From Candidatus Poseidoniia archaeon (GTDB taxonomy: Archaea; Thermoplasmatota; Poseidoniia; MGIII; CG-Epi1): a DNA stretch of 38,018 nt. Below the pieces are notes generated by a model that did no database searches, was not told where the DNA came from, and saw only the letters and a list, made by a program, of their open reading frames with translations. The position numbers were made by a program, and so were the translations under genes. This document shows positions 22,653 through 31,526 of the stretch, piece by piece (positions within the stretch are counted from its first letter, which is position 1; every line of letters begins with the position of its first letter). The stretch is from positions 1 through 38,018 of the forward strand of contig JAPYSZ010000003.1 of the NCBI GenBank assembly GCA_029941645.1, in the 5' to 3' direction.

Positions 22653-23881
22653 GTTTGTTCAGCTTCTGTAAATGGATGGCCGAGTGGACTGCTCAAAAGA
22701 TGCTTATACCTATATTTGAGTTTCAAGAGGGTTTGTTCCCTCCATTTACTAATCCAGCAGGTTCAATTGCGGATTGGTTAGGAACTGATGGCGGTATTAC
22801 GACACTAGCTTGGCTGTACGCAGTTAATATTGCATTTGCAGTGGGAATGACGAATCTGATTTTAGTTATACACTTAGAAAGAAAGATAGCTGCGCGTATC
22901 CAAGATCGTCGAGGGCCGATGCTTTCTTTCCGTTCATTTAGAGAGTTGGGTGAGGACTTAGCAGGTAGTGCACCTTCATGGAAATTTAAGGAGAATTATG
23001 CAGGTATAGGTATCCTTCAGAATCTGGCTGATGGTATCAAAGCAATTGCTAAGGAATTGATTGTCCCTGCTAAAGCGGATAAATTTCTCTTCACAATGGG
23101 TCCTATTATTTTCATTTCATCATCAGTATTTTTGTTAGTTCTTTTTCCTTTATCTGATAGATTTGCAGCTTCTTCAGCTCCTGCAGGTTTGATGGTGATT
23201 ATGGCTGCATTTTCAATTGCACCTATTGGAGTTTTAACTTCTGGTTGGGCTTCCAATAATAAGTATTCAATGATTGGAGGTATGCGTTCAGCAGCTCAGC
23301 TCATGTCATATGAAATTCCTTTGTTGCTGAGTATGGCTGGTGTCTTTCTCATGGCTGGTTCTTATGACCCTGTGGTTATTGTAGAACAGCAGCAAGCATC
23401 TTCTTGGTTCTTTGGGATTCCAATTTGGAATTTCATACCGCAGTTTATAGGTTTTATAGTATTTATGATATGTATTCTAGCTGAAGTTGAAAGGGTTCCT
23501 TTTGATCTTCCTGAAGCTGAAGCTGAATTAGTTGAAGGATGGACTACTGAATACAGTGGAATAAGATATATGTTCTTCTTGATGGCAGAATATATTCGAG
23601 GTTTTGCAGGTGCGGCGGTTGCTACGATTTTATTCTTAGGTGGTTGGGCAGGGCCTTGGCCAATTCCTCCAGAAATTTGGTTTTTAACTAAAGTCTATTT
23701 GATAATAATTTTCTGGATTTTTATTAGATGGTCTGTTCCTAGAATAAGGACCGATCAAATTTTAGAACTCGGATGGAAAAAATTATTGCCTTTATCATTA
23801 ATAAACCTTCTAATCGTAATATTTATGGTTGAGATTTACCCTTATTTTTCAGAAATAGTTAGCCTTCCGGAGGTATTCTAA
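22649..23881 (+). CDS. nuoH: Complex I subunit H (NuoH/FpoH)
   Basis: Membrane subunit with about eight helices that closes the quinone cavity. In 410 residues it shows ERKIAARIQDRRGP, then the acidic loop AEVERVPFDLPEAEAELVEG followed by YSGIRYMFFLMAEY, and the C-terminal helices. About 50 extra N-terminal residues (CKWMAEWTAQKMLIPIFEFQ) precede the usual first helix. The ATG at the nuoD stop (ATGA overlap) with AGGAGA upstream is preferred over a TTG seven codons earlier. Confidence 0.95.
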   Translation: MSLFSFCKWMAEWTAQKMLIPIFEFQEGLFPPFTNPAGSIADWLGTDGGITTLAWLYAVNIAFAVGMTNLILVIHLERKIAARIQDRRGPMLSFRSFRELGEDLAGSAPSWKFKENYAGIGILQNLADGIKAIAKELIVPAKADKFLFTMGPIIFISSSVFLLVLFPLSDRFAASSAPAGLMVIMAAFSIAPIGVLTSGWASNNKYSMIGGMRSAAQLMSYEIPLLLSMAGVFLMAGSYDPVVIVEQQQASSWFFGIPIWNFIPQFIGFIVFMICILAEVERVPFDLPEAEAELVEGWTTEYSGIRYMFFLMAEYIRGFAGAAVATILFLGGWAGPWPIPPEIWFLTKVYLIIIFWIFIRWSVPRIRTDQILELGWKKLLPLSLINLLIVIFMVEIYPYFSEIVSLPEVF

Positions 23882-23882
23882 A

Positions 23883-24659
23883 ATGAAGAGTGAAAGAGAC
23901 CTTGGCATAATGGATATAATTGTAAATCCAATGAAAGTTACCTTAAAACAGTTTTTCAAGTCAACATTTGGCAAACCTACAACAGTAATGTATCCTCTTG
24001 AAAAAAGAGCTCCGCCCCCTACCTATAGAGGTATGAATGCTGTAATCTGGGATCTTTGTATTGGATGTGGCATATGTGGTGAAGTTTGTCCTAATAAATG
24101 TTTGAAGATGAAACCTGTCGATTTATCGGATGAAGAGCAGGACAAGGCTTGGTATGGTTCACACTTAGCTAAGAGGAAAAGTAAGGCTGAACGACCTGCA
24201 ATTAATTTTGGTCATTGTATGTTTTGTGGTTTTTGTGAGGACTATTGCCCTACTGGTGCCATGACAATGACGGATTTTTATGAATTAGCAGACACAACGC
24301 GTGAGGGTTTGATTTATCCTGCAAGATCTATGAAAGTTGATTTAGAAGACGCTCCTCAATTACCACTTACAAATTATATGATGGAATCTCCTGTTTTAGA
24401 TGCAGATCCTTGTATTGGCTGTAGTAAATGTGTGGATAATTGTCCTACTAATTGTATTATTATGGATCTAGGTCCACAAAATAAGAAAATGAAGAGTGGC
24501 AAAGTTCGAAATGTAGAAAATCCTTACTTTGATTATACTATTTGTATTGGCTGTTCAACTTGTGTTAAGGTATGTCCTGCAGACTGTTTGCATATGGAAC
24601 CTATTAGCAATTCTAGTTCCAGTGGTTTAAGTGAGGAGGGTGCTTCTAACGAGGCTTGA
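23883..24659 (+). CDS. nuoI: Complex I subunit I with four [4Fe-4S] motifs
   Basis: Electron-transfer subunit of the peripheral arm. Standard NuoI has two CxxCxxCxxxCP motifs in about 160-180 residues. This one has 258 residues and four: Cys 59/62/65/69, 112/115/118/122, 177/180/183/187 and 221/224/227/231. The first two, with their neighbours (DLCIGCGICGEVCP and HCMFCGFCEDYCP), are the normal N6a/N6b pair. The second pair follows a linker of about 50 residues and looks like an added bacterial-type double-cluster ferredoxin domain. Since NuoEFG is absent, the added clusters are a natural entry point for electrons from ferredoxin, but this is inference. It follows GGAGGT and is 1 bp from nuoH. 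Confidence 0.94.
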   Translation: MKSERDLGIMDIIVNPMKVTLKQFFKSTFGKPTTVMYPLEKRAPPPTYRGMNAVIWDLCIGCGICGEVCPNKCLKMKPVDLSDEEQDKAWYGSHLAKRKSKAERPAINFGHCMFCGFCEDYCPTGAMTMTDFYELADTTREGLIYPARSMKVDLEDAPQLPLTNYMMESPVLDADPCIGCSKCVDNCPTNCIIMDLGPQNKKMKSGKVRNVENPYFDYTICIGCSTCVKVCPADCLHMEPISNSSSSGLSEEGASNEA

Positions 24660-24928
24660 TATTTTTGGCTTTAGATCTCCTTGTTTTCTGGTTTTTAGCC
24701 GGTTTAATCTTAGCTGCAGCTTGGGCAGTGGTTAATGGGAACGATATTGTTCACTCAGTCGTTTGGTTATCTACTGTATTTCTTTTGACAGCAGGCCTAT
24801 TCATTTTGGCAGAGGCTGAGTTTTTAGCAGTTATTCAGGTTTTAGTCTATGTGGGTGCTATTTCGGTTGTTATAATTTTTGGAATTATGCTAACTAAAAG
24901 AACGTTGAAGGGAGGAGAAGATGTCTAA
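24656..24928 (+). CDS. nuoJ1: Complex I subunit J, N-terminal half (NuoJ1)
   Basis: Ninety residues covering the first three helices of NuoJ, ending with the conserved third helix LVYVGAISVVIIFGIMLTKR, whose pi-bulge takes part in conformational coupling. The remaining two helices are encoded by the next gene. Split NuoJ is known in several archaea, and the 8-bp overlap plus a separate ribosome site for the second part argue against a frameshift. The start is either TTG overlapping the nuoI stop (TTGA) or a TTG three codons later, which has better spacing to GAGG. Confidence 0.88.
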   Translation: MIFLALDLLVFWFLAGLILAAAWAVVNGNDIVHSVVWLSTVFLLTAGLFILAEAEFLAVIQVLVYVGAISVVIIFGIMLTKRTLKGGEDV

Positions 24929-25709
24929 CCGTACAGTAATTTGGGTTCGGGATGCCTTAGTGATATTTTTTTCATTTTATGTTGTTTTTGCTGTAGCTTC
25001 TGTTCCGTGGGCTAATCTGAAAGTTTCCCCTCCTCTTCCAGAGACTTGTGAAACGGGTTGTCCACCTGTAGTTAGCTTTCCAGAAAATGGATATTATCAT
25101 TATCAGAATTCTGTTACTTTTGAGTGGAGTTCAGTTTCTGTTGGTTACAGAATTGTAGTTACTGAAGTTGATACTGGCGATGTAAAAATGGATAAGAATA
25201 TAACTAATGAAGTAACTTCAACAACGTCTAGATTACCAGCAGGTACTTATCTTACAAGAGTATATTATACGGGAATTGCAGGTTCAACATTTAGCACATA
25301 TCCTATATTAAAATCTGAATTTGTAACTATTGAAACTTCTTCAAAGATTACTATGGTTTGGCCTGAGGTTAGTGTAACTTATGGTTTAGAAATTAGGGTT
25401 ATTAAGGAGGCGGAAAATGAATTGCCTGAAATTGTTAAAGTCTATGAAGTTAATATGTTAGAGGAATCATCCTACACTTATTCTGATTTTGAAAATGGTA
25501 AATCTTATTCTTGGTCAGTTTATGTCCAGGATTCAAAAGGATATACTTCGGCGTCATCTCCTTTTCATGTAGTTAATATAGATACTACTAAATTTTTGGC
25601 TTTTGAACTTTTTAATAATTGGGAAGTCCCTTTCATTCTTTTAGGAGTTATGATGGTTATAGCAATGCAAGCAGGTGTTTTTCTGGCAAGGGAGGAACTA
25701 AATGATTGA
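24921..25709 (+). CDS. nuoJ2: Complex I subunit J, C-terminal half with large outward domain (NuoJ2)
   Basis: Helix VRDALVIFFSFYVVFAVAS (9-27) corresponds to NuoJ helix 4. FELFNNWEVPFILLGVMMV followed by AMQAGVFLARE (228-258) matches NuoJ helix 5, including its PF motif and terminal LAR. Between them, residues 34-222 form an insert that ordinary NuoJ lacks. The insert is beta-rich and looks like two fibronectin-III-like repeats: SVTFEWSSVSVGYRIVV and KITMVWPEVSVTYGLEIRV begin parallel units. It also has a Cys pair (43 and 47) and a sequon (NIT, 93-95). By NuoJ topology it may lie outside the cell. Start ATG follows GGGAGGAG. No other function is evident. Confidence 0.85.
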   Translation: MSNRTVIWVRDALVIFFSFYVVFAVASVPWANLKVSPPLPETCETGCPPVVSFPENGYYHYQNSVTFEWSSVSVGYRIVVTEVDTGDVKMDKNITNEVTSTTSRLPAGTYLTRVYYTGIAGSTFSTYPILKSEFVTIETSSKITMVWPEVSVTYGLEIRVIKEAENELPEIVKVYEVNMLEESSYTYSDFENGKSYSWSVYVQDSKGYTSASSPFHVVNIDTTKFLAFELFNNWEVPFILLGVMMVIAMQAGVFLAREELND

Positions 25710-26004
25710 TCCAATTAATTTTGTTGTATTCTCTTCTATTTTATTGCTGATTGGAGCATATGGAGTAATTCGAAATAAGAATGCTATTGTTGTTTTGATG
25801 TCTGTTGAAATAATGCTTACAGCAGCCAACGTAAATTTTATAGCTTTTTCAAGCTTTTACAATGATTTATCAGGTCAAATAGTTGCGTTATTCGTTACAA
25901 CAATTGCTGCGGCTGAAGTTGCAATAGGTTTGGCAATATTGTTGAGTTTGTTTAAACAAAGAGATACTATTGAGTTAGATTTACTGAATAGTTTGAGGTG
26001 GTAA
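25702..26004 (+). CDS. nuoK: Complex I subunit K (NuoK/FpoK)
   Basis: Three-helix proton-channel subunit of 100 residues, the family's usual length. The two membrane glutamates needed for proton transfer are present: Glu in MSVEIMLTAANVNF (about 35) and Glu in IAAAEVAIGLAI (about 72). It overlaps the end of nuoJ2 by 8 bp and has GGGAGG upstream. Orthologous to Fpo and Mrp-type MnhC proteins, but the operon context fixes it as complex I. Confidence 0.95.
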   Translation: MIDPINFVVFSSILLLIGAYGVIRNKNAIVVLMSVEIMLTAANVNFIAFSSFYNDLSGQIVALFVTTIAAAEVAIGLAILLSLFKQRDTIELDLLNSLRW

Positions 26005-26005
26005 A

Positions 26006-28186
26006 ATGTCAAATAATGATAATCAAAATTCTGAATCTGACTTGTTGAGGTTTATTTCATTAAGTTTGGCAGCTTCACTTATTCTGTTTTATTTTTCTAC
26101 AGATGGTTTGGCAGATGATTTCGTTAGTGTAGCTTGGATGATTCCTGTTTTTCCTATTGTTTCATTCGTGGCAATTTTGTTATTTGGGCACATGGATTCA
26201 AGAAAAGGTGGTTCTTTTGCTCTAGCAGGTATTGGTTTATCTGCAGTATTTTCTTTAGCCATTGCCTACGATGTTCTGATACAAAATTCATTACATGGAG
26301 AGTATGTAGAATCAACTAGAACTTGGTTTAGTGGTGCGACTTATTCTTTTGATTTTGGTACGTATGTTGATGCCTTAGCTGCGTTGTTGTTGTTAGTAGT
26401 CGGTTTGGTTTCCTATCTTGTCATTGTTTTTTCAACAAGTTATATGGAGGAAGAAGGCGATCGCCAAGTAAGATACTTTGCAGAAATTTCTCTTTTCGTT
26501 GGAGTTATGCTCGGTTTGGTCGTAGCAAATTCATTCTTATTAATGTTTATTTTCTGGGAGTTAGTTGGTGTTTGTTCTTATCTTCTAATTGGTTTCTGGT
26601 ATGAGAAGCCATCCGCAGCTTCGGCAGCTAAAAAGGCGTTTTTGGTTACACGAGTAGGTGATGTGTTTTTGCTGATGGGGTTAGTTATACTATACAGTAC
26701 ATTCGGTACACTTAGATATTCAGAATTGTTCGATAACCCTGAAGATTTAGCAGCTAATGCTACAGAATTGAAATGGGCTACACTTTGTATATTCGGTGGT
26801 GCTGTTGGCAAATCGGCTCAATTTCCGTTACATGTATGGCTTCCAGACGCCATGGAAGGCCCTACTACAGTATCAGCACTGATACATGCTGCAACGATGG
26901 TCAAGGCTGGTGTTTTTTTGGTTGCTCGAGCTTATCCTTTGATTGTTCATAGTCCTGATACAGCAATTTACATTGCAGTAACGGGGGGTGTTACAGCATT
27001 CATCGCAGCTAGCATGGCTATGGTGATGTATGATATCAAAAGGGTTCTCGCTTATTCGACAATTTCTCAATTGGGGTATATGTTCCTTGCATTAGGTACA
27101 GGCGCTTGGGCTGTCTGGCATGCTGCAGAAAATGGAATAGAAGATCATGCTCAAGGGTATACTGCAGGTTTATTCCATTTGATGAATCATGCATTTTTCA
27201 AGGCTTTACTTTTCCTTGGTTCTGGTGCTGTTATACATTCAGTACACACTCAGGATATGCGAGAGATGGGTGGTTTACGCAAAGGTATGCCCATTACATC
27301 TGCGGCTATGGGTTTGGGTGTTCTTTCCATTGCTGGAGTTCCATTTTTCTCAGGTTTTTGGTCTAAGGATGAGATTCTTGAAGCAGTTCATCATAATTCC
27401 GAGGCAGAAGGTATTTTCGGTATATTGTGGTGGCTTGCACTGTTGACTGCAGCCATGACGGCTTTCTATATGACTCGATTATGGATGATGACTTTCAGTG
27501 GTCCGGAAAATCGTGTTGTTGAAGAAATGGTAGAGTCTAAAGACCATGCTGAAACGGGTAATTGGGAACTCAAGTCAAAGACGATTAAGTCCCATGCGCA
27601 CGAGGCACCTCTTGCTATGACTGCACCTCTTATGATTTTAGCTTCTCTTGCCGTCTTTTCTGGATTTTCGTTATTCCTTGGTGAGGGTTTTGGATCTAGA
27701 GTGTATTATGGCCATCATGCAGATTCTGAGTCTATGATTCAATGGTCTATCTTAGATCATATTCTAACATCATCTTTGACTTATCTTTCAGTTATTGTTG
27801 GTTTGAGTGGTGTTACTTTGGGTTATTTGTTCTATAAACGTGATTCTGAAGGTCAAACTACTTTCTCACCAGCGTTTGTAGAATCTTTTGCTGTAACCAG
27901 TTACTTGCATGTTTTTCTTTCGAATAGACTTTACATGTCAAAATTTTTTGATTGGTTTGGTATGAGAACCTGGGATACTGTTGCTAGGGCATGTGATTGG
28001 TTTGATATTTACATCATTGACGGTATAGTGAATGGTGTGGCTTCAGCTTCACAGTTTTTCAGTAGTCAAGTGAGAAAACTTAACTCAGGTTTTACAGGTC
28101 ATTATGCTTCACTTACAGTTGGTGGTTTGGGAGCTCTTGTAGTTATTACTAGAATAATAATGCCCTTTATGGGATGGTCACTATGA
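26006..28186 (+). CDS. nuoL: Complex I subunit L, antiporter-like (NuoL/FpoL)
   Basis: The distal proton-pumping subunit, 726 residues, with about 16 membrane helices. Key residues are visible: the helix-5 Glu in FIFWELVGVCSYLLIGFW, the helix-7 Lys in GGAVGKSAQFPLHVWLPDA, and the MEGPTTVSALIHAATMVKAG block. The C-terminus has the long segment that forms the lateral helix (FFDWFGMRTWDTVARACDWF onwards) and a final anchor helix. The length is at the upper end for the family, with a hydrophilic loop around residues 505-535. It follows nuoK by 1 bp with a GAGGTGG site and overlaps nuoM. Confidence 0.96.
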   Translation: MSNNDNQNSESDLLRFISLSLAASLILFYFSTDGLADDFVSVAWMIPVFPIVSFVAILLFGHMDSRKGGSFALAGIGLSAVFSLAIAYDVLIQNSLHGEYVESTRTWFSGATYSFDFGTYVDALAALLLLVVGLVSYLVIVFSTSYMEEEGDRQVRYFAEISLFVGVMLGLVVANSFLLMFIFWELVGVCSYLLIGFWYEKPSAASAAKKAFLVTRVGDVFLLMGLVILYSTFGTLRYSELFDNPEDLAANATELKWATLCIFGGAVGKSAQFPLHVWLPDAMEGPTTVSALIHAATMVKAGVFLVARAYPLIVHSPDTAIYIAVTGGVTAFIAASMAMVMYDIKRVLAYSTISQLGYMFLALGTGAWAVWHAAENGIEDHAQGYTAGLFHLMNHAFFKALLFLGSGAVIHSVHTQDMREMGGLRKGMPITSAAMGLGVLSIAGVPFFSGFWSKDEILEAVHHNSEAEGIFGILWWLALLTAAMTAFYMTRLWMMTFSGPENRVVEEMVESKDHAETGNWELKSKTIKSHAHEAPLAMTAPLMILASLAVFSGFSLFLGEGFGSRVYYGHHADSESMIQWSILDHILTSSLTYLSVIVGLSGVTLGYLFYKRDSEGQTTFSPAFVESFAVTSYLHVFLSNRLYMSKFFDWFGMRTWDTVARACDWFDIYIIDGIVNGVASASQFFSSQVRKLNSGFTGHYASLTVGGLGALVVITRIIMPFMGWSL

Positions 28187-30036
28187 GATACTTTTTTGCC
28201 TTGTTATTAGTTATACTTTTACTTCCTGTAGCCTCAGGCGAGGATCATACTGTGATGGTTGGAACTGAATCTGATACTTATGTTTTCAGTCCTGCCGTTC
28301 TTAAAATTTCACCAGGTGATAATGTGACATTTCTCTGGACGCCAGGTATGCCTCATAATGTAGCCGAAGTCGAGAATTCTGAATCTTTAACTTACAACGA
28401 CGGATTCCGTTCTGGTGAACCTCAAGACGGAGGTGAATGGGCACTTCCATCTAATTTGACTGCAGAAGATGGAACACTCTATTACGTATGTGAACCGCAT
28501 GCAGGAATGAAGATGCGAGGAGAAATCATCATTCAGAGTGCTCCTGAAATCGCTATGGAATTTGGGGACTTTCCTTGGCTTTCTTATCTATTGGTTTTCC
28601 CTCTAATAGGTGCCTTATGGACCTTTGGTTTTAGAGAAAATACTAATGCGCCAAGAATCATAGCATTATTTACAACTTTATTCACATTGATTATTTCAAT
28701 TATTGTATTTGTAAAAACAGGAAATAAGTCTGGATATAGTTTGATGGAGCAATATGATTGGGCCCCTAATTTTGGTATTTCATTACTTCTTGGAGTTGAT
28801 GGTCTTAGTTCGCCAATGGTTTTGTTAACAGGTATAATAGGACCTTTAACGGTTATATTTGCTTGGCATGAGAAAGAGAAACCAGCTTTGTTCTTCGTAC
28901 TTCTCTTAGTTATGCAAACAGCTCTTTTTGGTGTGTTTATTACTCTAGATTATTTTGTTTTCTATATATTTTGGGAGATTGTTTTGATACCAATGTTTTT
29001 CCTTATAGCCATTTGGGGTGGGGATAATCGACGCTATGCCTCAATTAAATTTTTCATTTACACTTTTACAGCATCACTAGTAATGTTAATTGGATTTATG
29101 GCACTTTATTTCGAAACAGGTGGTGAAACTTTTTCTATGATAGAAATAGCTAAGCAAAATGGCAATTTTTCTGAAGATTTTCAAAAGTGGGTTTTTGCAG
29201 CTTTATTTATTGGATTTGCAGTTAAGATTCCTTCAGTACCTTGGCACACTTGGTTGCCAGACGCTCATGTTGAGGCACCTACAGCAGGATCTATCCTTCT
29301 AGCAGGAGTCATGCTGAAAATGGGACTTTATGGTCTTATTCGTGCTGCTTTACCAGTTGTACCGCTTGGGGCTGAATATTTTGTTCCAGTTATGGTTGTT
29401 TTAGCTATAGTTTCCATACTTTACGGAGCGGCATTAAGTCTGGGTCAGACAGATTTAAAGAAATTAGTTGCATATTCTAGTGTTTCTCATATGGGTGTGG
29501 CGTTATTGGGTGTAGCTACAATGACCGAATTGGGTCTAGCAGGTGCAGTTTTCATGATGTTTGCCCACGGTATTCTAAGCCCAGCCATGTTTATGGTTGC
29601 AGGAGTTCTTTTGCATCAAGTAGGAACAAGAGACATTCCAAAACTAGGGGGTCTTGCTAAACATCAACCTAATACTGCTGGAATCTTTGTTGTTATATTC
29701 TTGGGAAGTCTTGGTCTTCCAGGTATGGCTGTTTTCGTTGCAGAATTAGCTGTTTTTATTGCTTTCTTCCAGTCTCATGGTTATTGGTTGCTTCTTCCTA
29801 TATTTGGTATGGTGCTTACTGCAGGTTATCATTTATGGGCATTACAGAGGGCCGTATTCGGAGTGGATAGTGAACAAATAGATATGTCTGATGTTCATGA
29901 GGCACCATGGTATGAAATGTACCCTATGTTTTCTATTATCCTATTAGCAGTTTTCTTTGGTATATTTCCGCATTATCTTATGGATCCTATATCTGTAGCA
30001 TGTTATGACATCTTGAATTTTATGGGGGCTATCTAA
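28183..30036 (+). CDS. nuoM: Plastocyanin domain fused to complex I subunit M (NuoM)
   Basis: Residues 1-19 form a signal-like hydrophobic helix (YFFALLLVILLLPVASG). Residues 20-118 are a cupredoxin domain with a complete type-1 copper site: His58 in MPHNV, then Cys103-x2-His106-x4-Met111 in YVCEPHAGMKM, the same spacing as plastocyanin. From about 130 the protein is a normal NuoM with Glu in YIFWEIVLIPMFF, Lys in FAVKIPSVPWHTWLPDAH, and EAPTAGSILLAGVMLKMG. The frame is continuous, so the fusion is not an assembly of two genes. The copper domain probably faces outside, where it could exchange electrons with copper or haem proteins. The ATG overlapping the nuoL stop is chosen; an ATG three codons earlier is possible. 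Confidence 0.93.
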   Translation: MRYFFALLLVILLLPVASGEDHTVMVGTESDTYVFSPAVLKISPGDNVTFLWTPGMPHNVAEVENSESLTYNDGFRSGEPQDGGEWALPSNLTAEDGTLYYVCEPHAGMKMRGEIIIQSAPEIAMEFGDFPWLSYLLVFPLIGALWTFGFRENTNAPRIIALFTTLFTLIISIIVFVKTGNKSGYSLMEQYDWAPNFGISLLLGVDGLSSPMVLLTGIIGPLTVIFAWHEKEKPALFFVLLLVMQTALFGVFITLDYFVFYIFWEIVLIPMFFLIAIWGGDNRRYASIKFFIYTFTASLVMLIGFMALYFETGGETFSMIEIAKQNGNFSEDFQKWVFAALFIGFAVKIPSVPWHTWLPDAHVEAPTAGSILLAGVMLKMGLYGLIRAALPVVPLGAEYFVPVMVVLAIVSILYGAALSLGQTDLKKLVAYSSVSHMGVALLGVATMTELGLAGAVFMMFAHGILSPAMFMVAGVLLHQVGTRDIPKLGGLAKHQPNTAGIFVVIFLGSLGLPGMAVFVAELAVFIAFFQSHGYWLLLPIFGMVLTAGYHLWALQRAVFGVDSEQIDMSDVHEAPWYEMYPMFSIILLAVFFGIFPHYLMDPISVACYDILNFMGAI

Positions 30037-31526
30037 TGGACGATTCTATCTTCTTTTTGCCTGAAATATTGATGGTAGTGAGTATAATAGGTATTCCAGC
30101 CCTTTATATTTTGACAGAGAATAATAAGTCATATTCCATATGTTCTAATATTTCTTTAGGTTTTGCATTCATGTTTTTAGTTCTTTCATGGTATTACCCT
30201 GATTTCTTATCGTTAGATAAAAGTGGTTTGGTATCCTATGATCATTTTAGAGTAGATGATTTTTCTCAATTATTCAAGATTATCTTTGTTTTAACAGCTT
30301 TAGTAGTTTCTATTGTAAGTACTTCTTACTTTGATGATGAAGAGCCTCATCAAGCTGAGTATTACACACTCCTTCTTTCCAGTACTTTGGGAATGCTGGT
30401 TGTTGCCTCAGCTACTGATTTCTTAACTCTGTTTTTGGGAATAGAAATATCTGCGTTTAGCAGTTATGCAATGGTTGCTTTTAGAAAACAGGATGATAAA
30501 TCAACGGAAGCTGGAGCAAAATATCTTTTGATTGGTGCATTTTCTTCAGGTTTAACTCTTTATGGCATTTCATTATTGTATGCTATTACTGGTTCTTTGA
30601 CATTTGATGGTGTTAGTTCATTTATGCACGGAATTAGCAATGGAGTTGTTGTTGGAGATTTTACTGAAGTAATATTTATTTCTTGTTTGTTCATAATGGC
30701 AGGTTTAGGTTTTAAGATAGCAGTAGTTCCATTCCATGCTTGGGCTCCTGATGTTTATCAGGGAGCACCTACGCCAGTTACTACTCTTCTTGCTGCTGCC
30801 AGTAAGGCGATGGGTTTCATTGCAGTTTTTAGAGTATTTGCGTTTACTTTAGAATCAGTTTCAGAGGAATGGAAATTAGTTTTGGGAATTATTGCTTTAG
30901 CTTCTATGACTGTAGGTAATTTGGCAGCTATCTCACAGAAGGATATTGGGAGAATGTTGGCATATTCTTCAATTGCTCAAGCTGGTTATATTATGATTGC
31001 AATTCCAGCTCTTACTGAAGAAGCAATGTCCGGTGCTATTGCTCATACATTAGTACATGCATTTATGAAAGGTGGAGCCTTTGTCATAGTTGGATGTATA
31101 GGGGCGGTAGGTTTGGGTTATAATTTGGAATCATATAAGGGATTGGCAAAGAGATCCCCGTTGTTAGCACTTTCAATGACAGTTTGTTTACTATCTTTGG
31201 TTGGTATACCTCCTTTTGCAGGTTTTATTAGTAAATTTTTCTTATTCTATGGAACTTTACAGGCAGGGCTTGCTGGAGAATCTTGGATTATTGCTTTGGT
31301 AATTGGAGGAATTCTAAATTCAGCATTGTCTCTCTATTATTATTTGAAAGTTATAAGATATATGTATCTCTATGATCCCGAAGATTCGGGCGAGGTTGAG
31401 TTCCCTAATTCAGTTAGGTACATCTCCTTTGGAGTAATTCTGTTATTAGCAGTATTCTTCCCATTATATTGGGAATCTCTTTTTGAACTTTGTAAGGAAG
31501 CTTCAATAGCTTTGATTAATGGATGA
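30036..31526 (+). CDS. nuoN: Complex I subunit N, antiporter-like (NuoN/FpoN)
   Basis: Third antiporter-like pump subunit, 496 residues, about 14 helices. The helix-5 Glu is in FLGIEISAFSSYAMVAF. The helix-7 Lys lies in GLGFKIAVVPFHAWAPDVY, followed by QGAPTPVTTLLAAASKAMGF. ISQKDIGRMLAYSSIAQAGY is the usual mid-protein block. It begins one base inside the nuoM stop (TAATG), and its own stop overlaps the next small gene as ATGA. Confidence 0.96.
   Translation: MDDSIFFLPEILMVVSIIGIPALYILTENNKSYSICSNISLGFAFMFLVLSWYYPDFLSLDKSGLVSYDHFRVDDFSQLFKIIFVLTALVVSIVSTSYFDDEEPHQAEYYTLLLSSTLGMLVVASATDFLTLFLGIEISAFSSYAMVAFRKQDDKSTEAGAKYLLIGAFSSGLTLYGISLLYAITGSLTFDGVSSFMHGISNGVVVGDFTEVIFISCLFIMAGLGFKIAVVPFHAWAPDVYQGAPTPVTTLLAAASKAMGFIAVFRVFAFTLESVSEEWKLVLGIIALASMTVGNLAAISQKDIGRMLAYSSIAQAGYIMIAIPALTEEAMSGAIAHTLVHAFMKGGAFVIVGCIGAVGLGYNLESYKGLAKRSPLLALSMTVCLLSLVGIPPFAGFISKFFLFYGTLQAGLAGESWIIALVIGGILNSALSLYYYLKVIRYMYLYDPEDSGEVEFPNSVRYISFGVILLLAVFFPLYWESLFELCKEASIALING

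Noticed and set aside
24656..25709. nuoJ split as a sequencing frameshift
   Set aside because: The second part has its own ATG and a strong GGGAGGAG site, overlaps the first by 8 bp in the style of the rest of the operon, and split nuoJ is known in other archaea.
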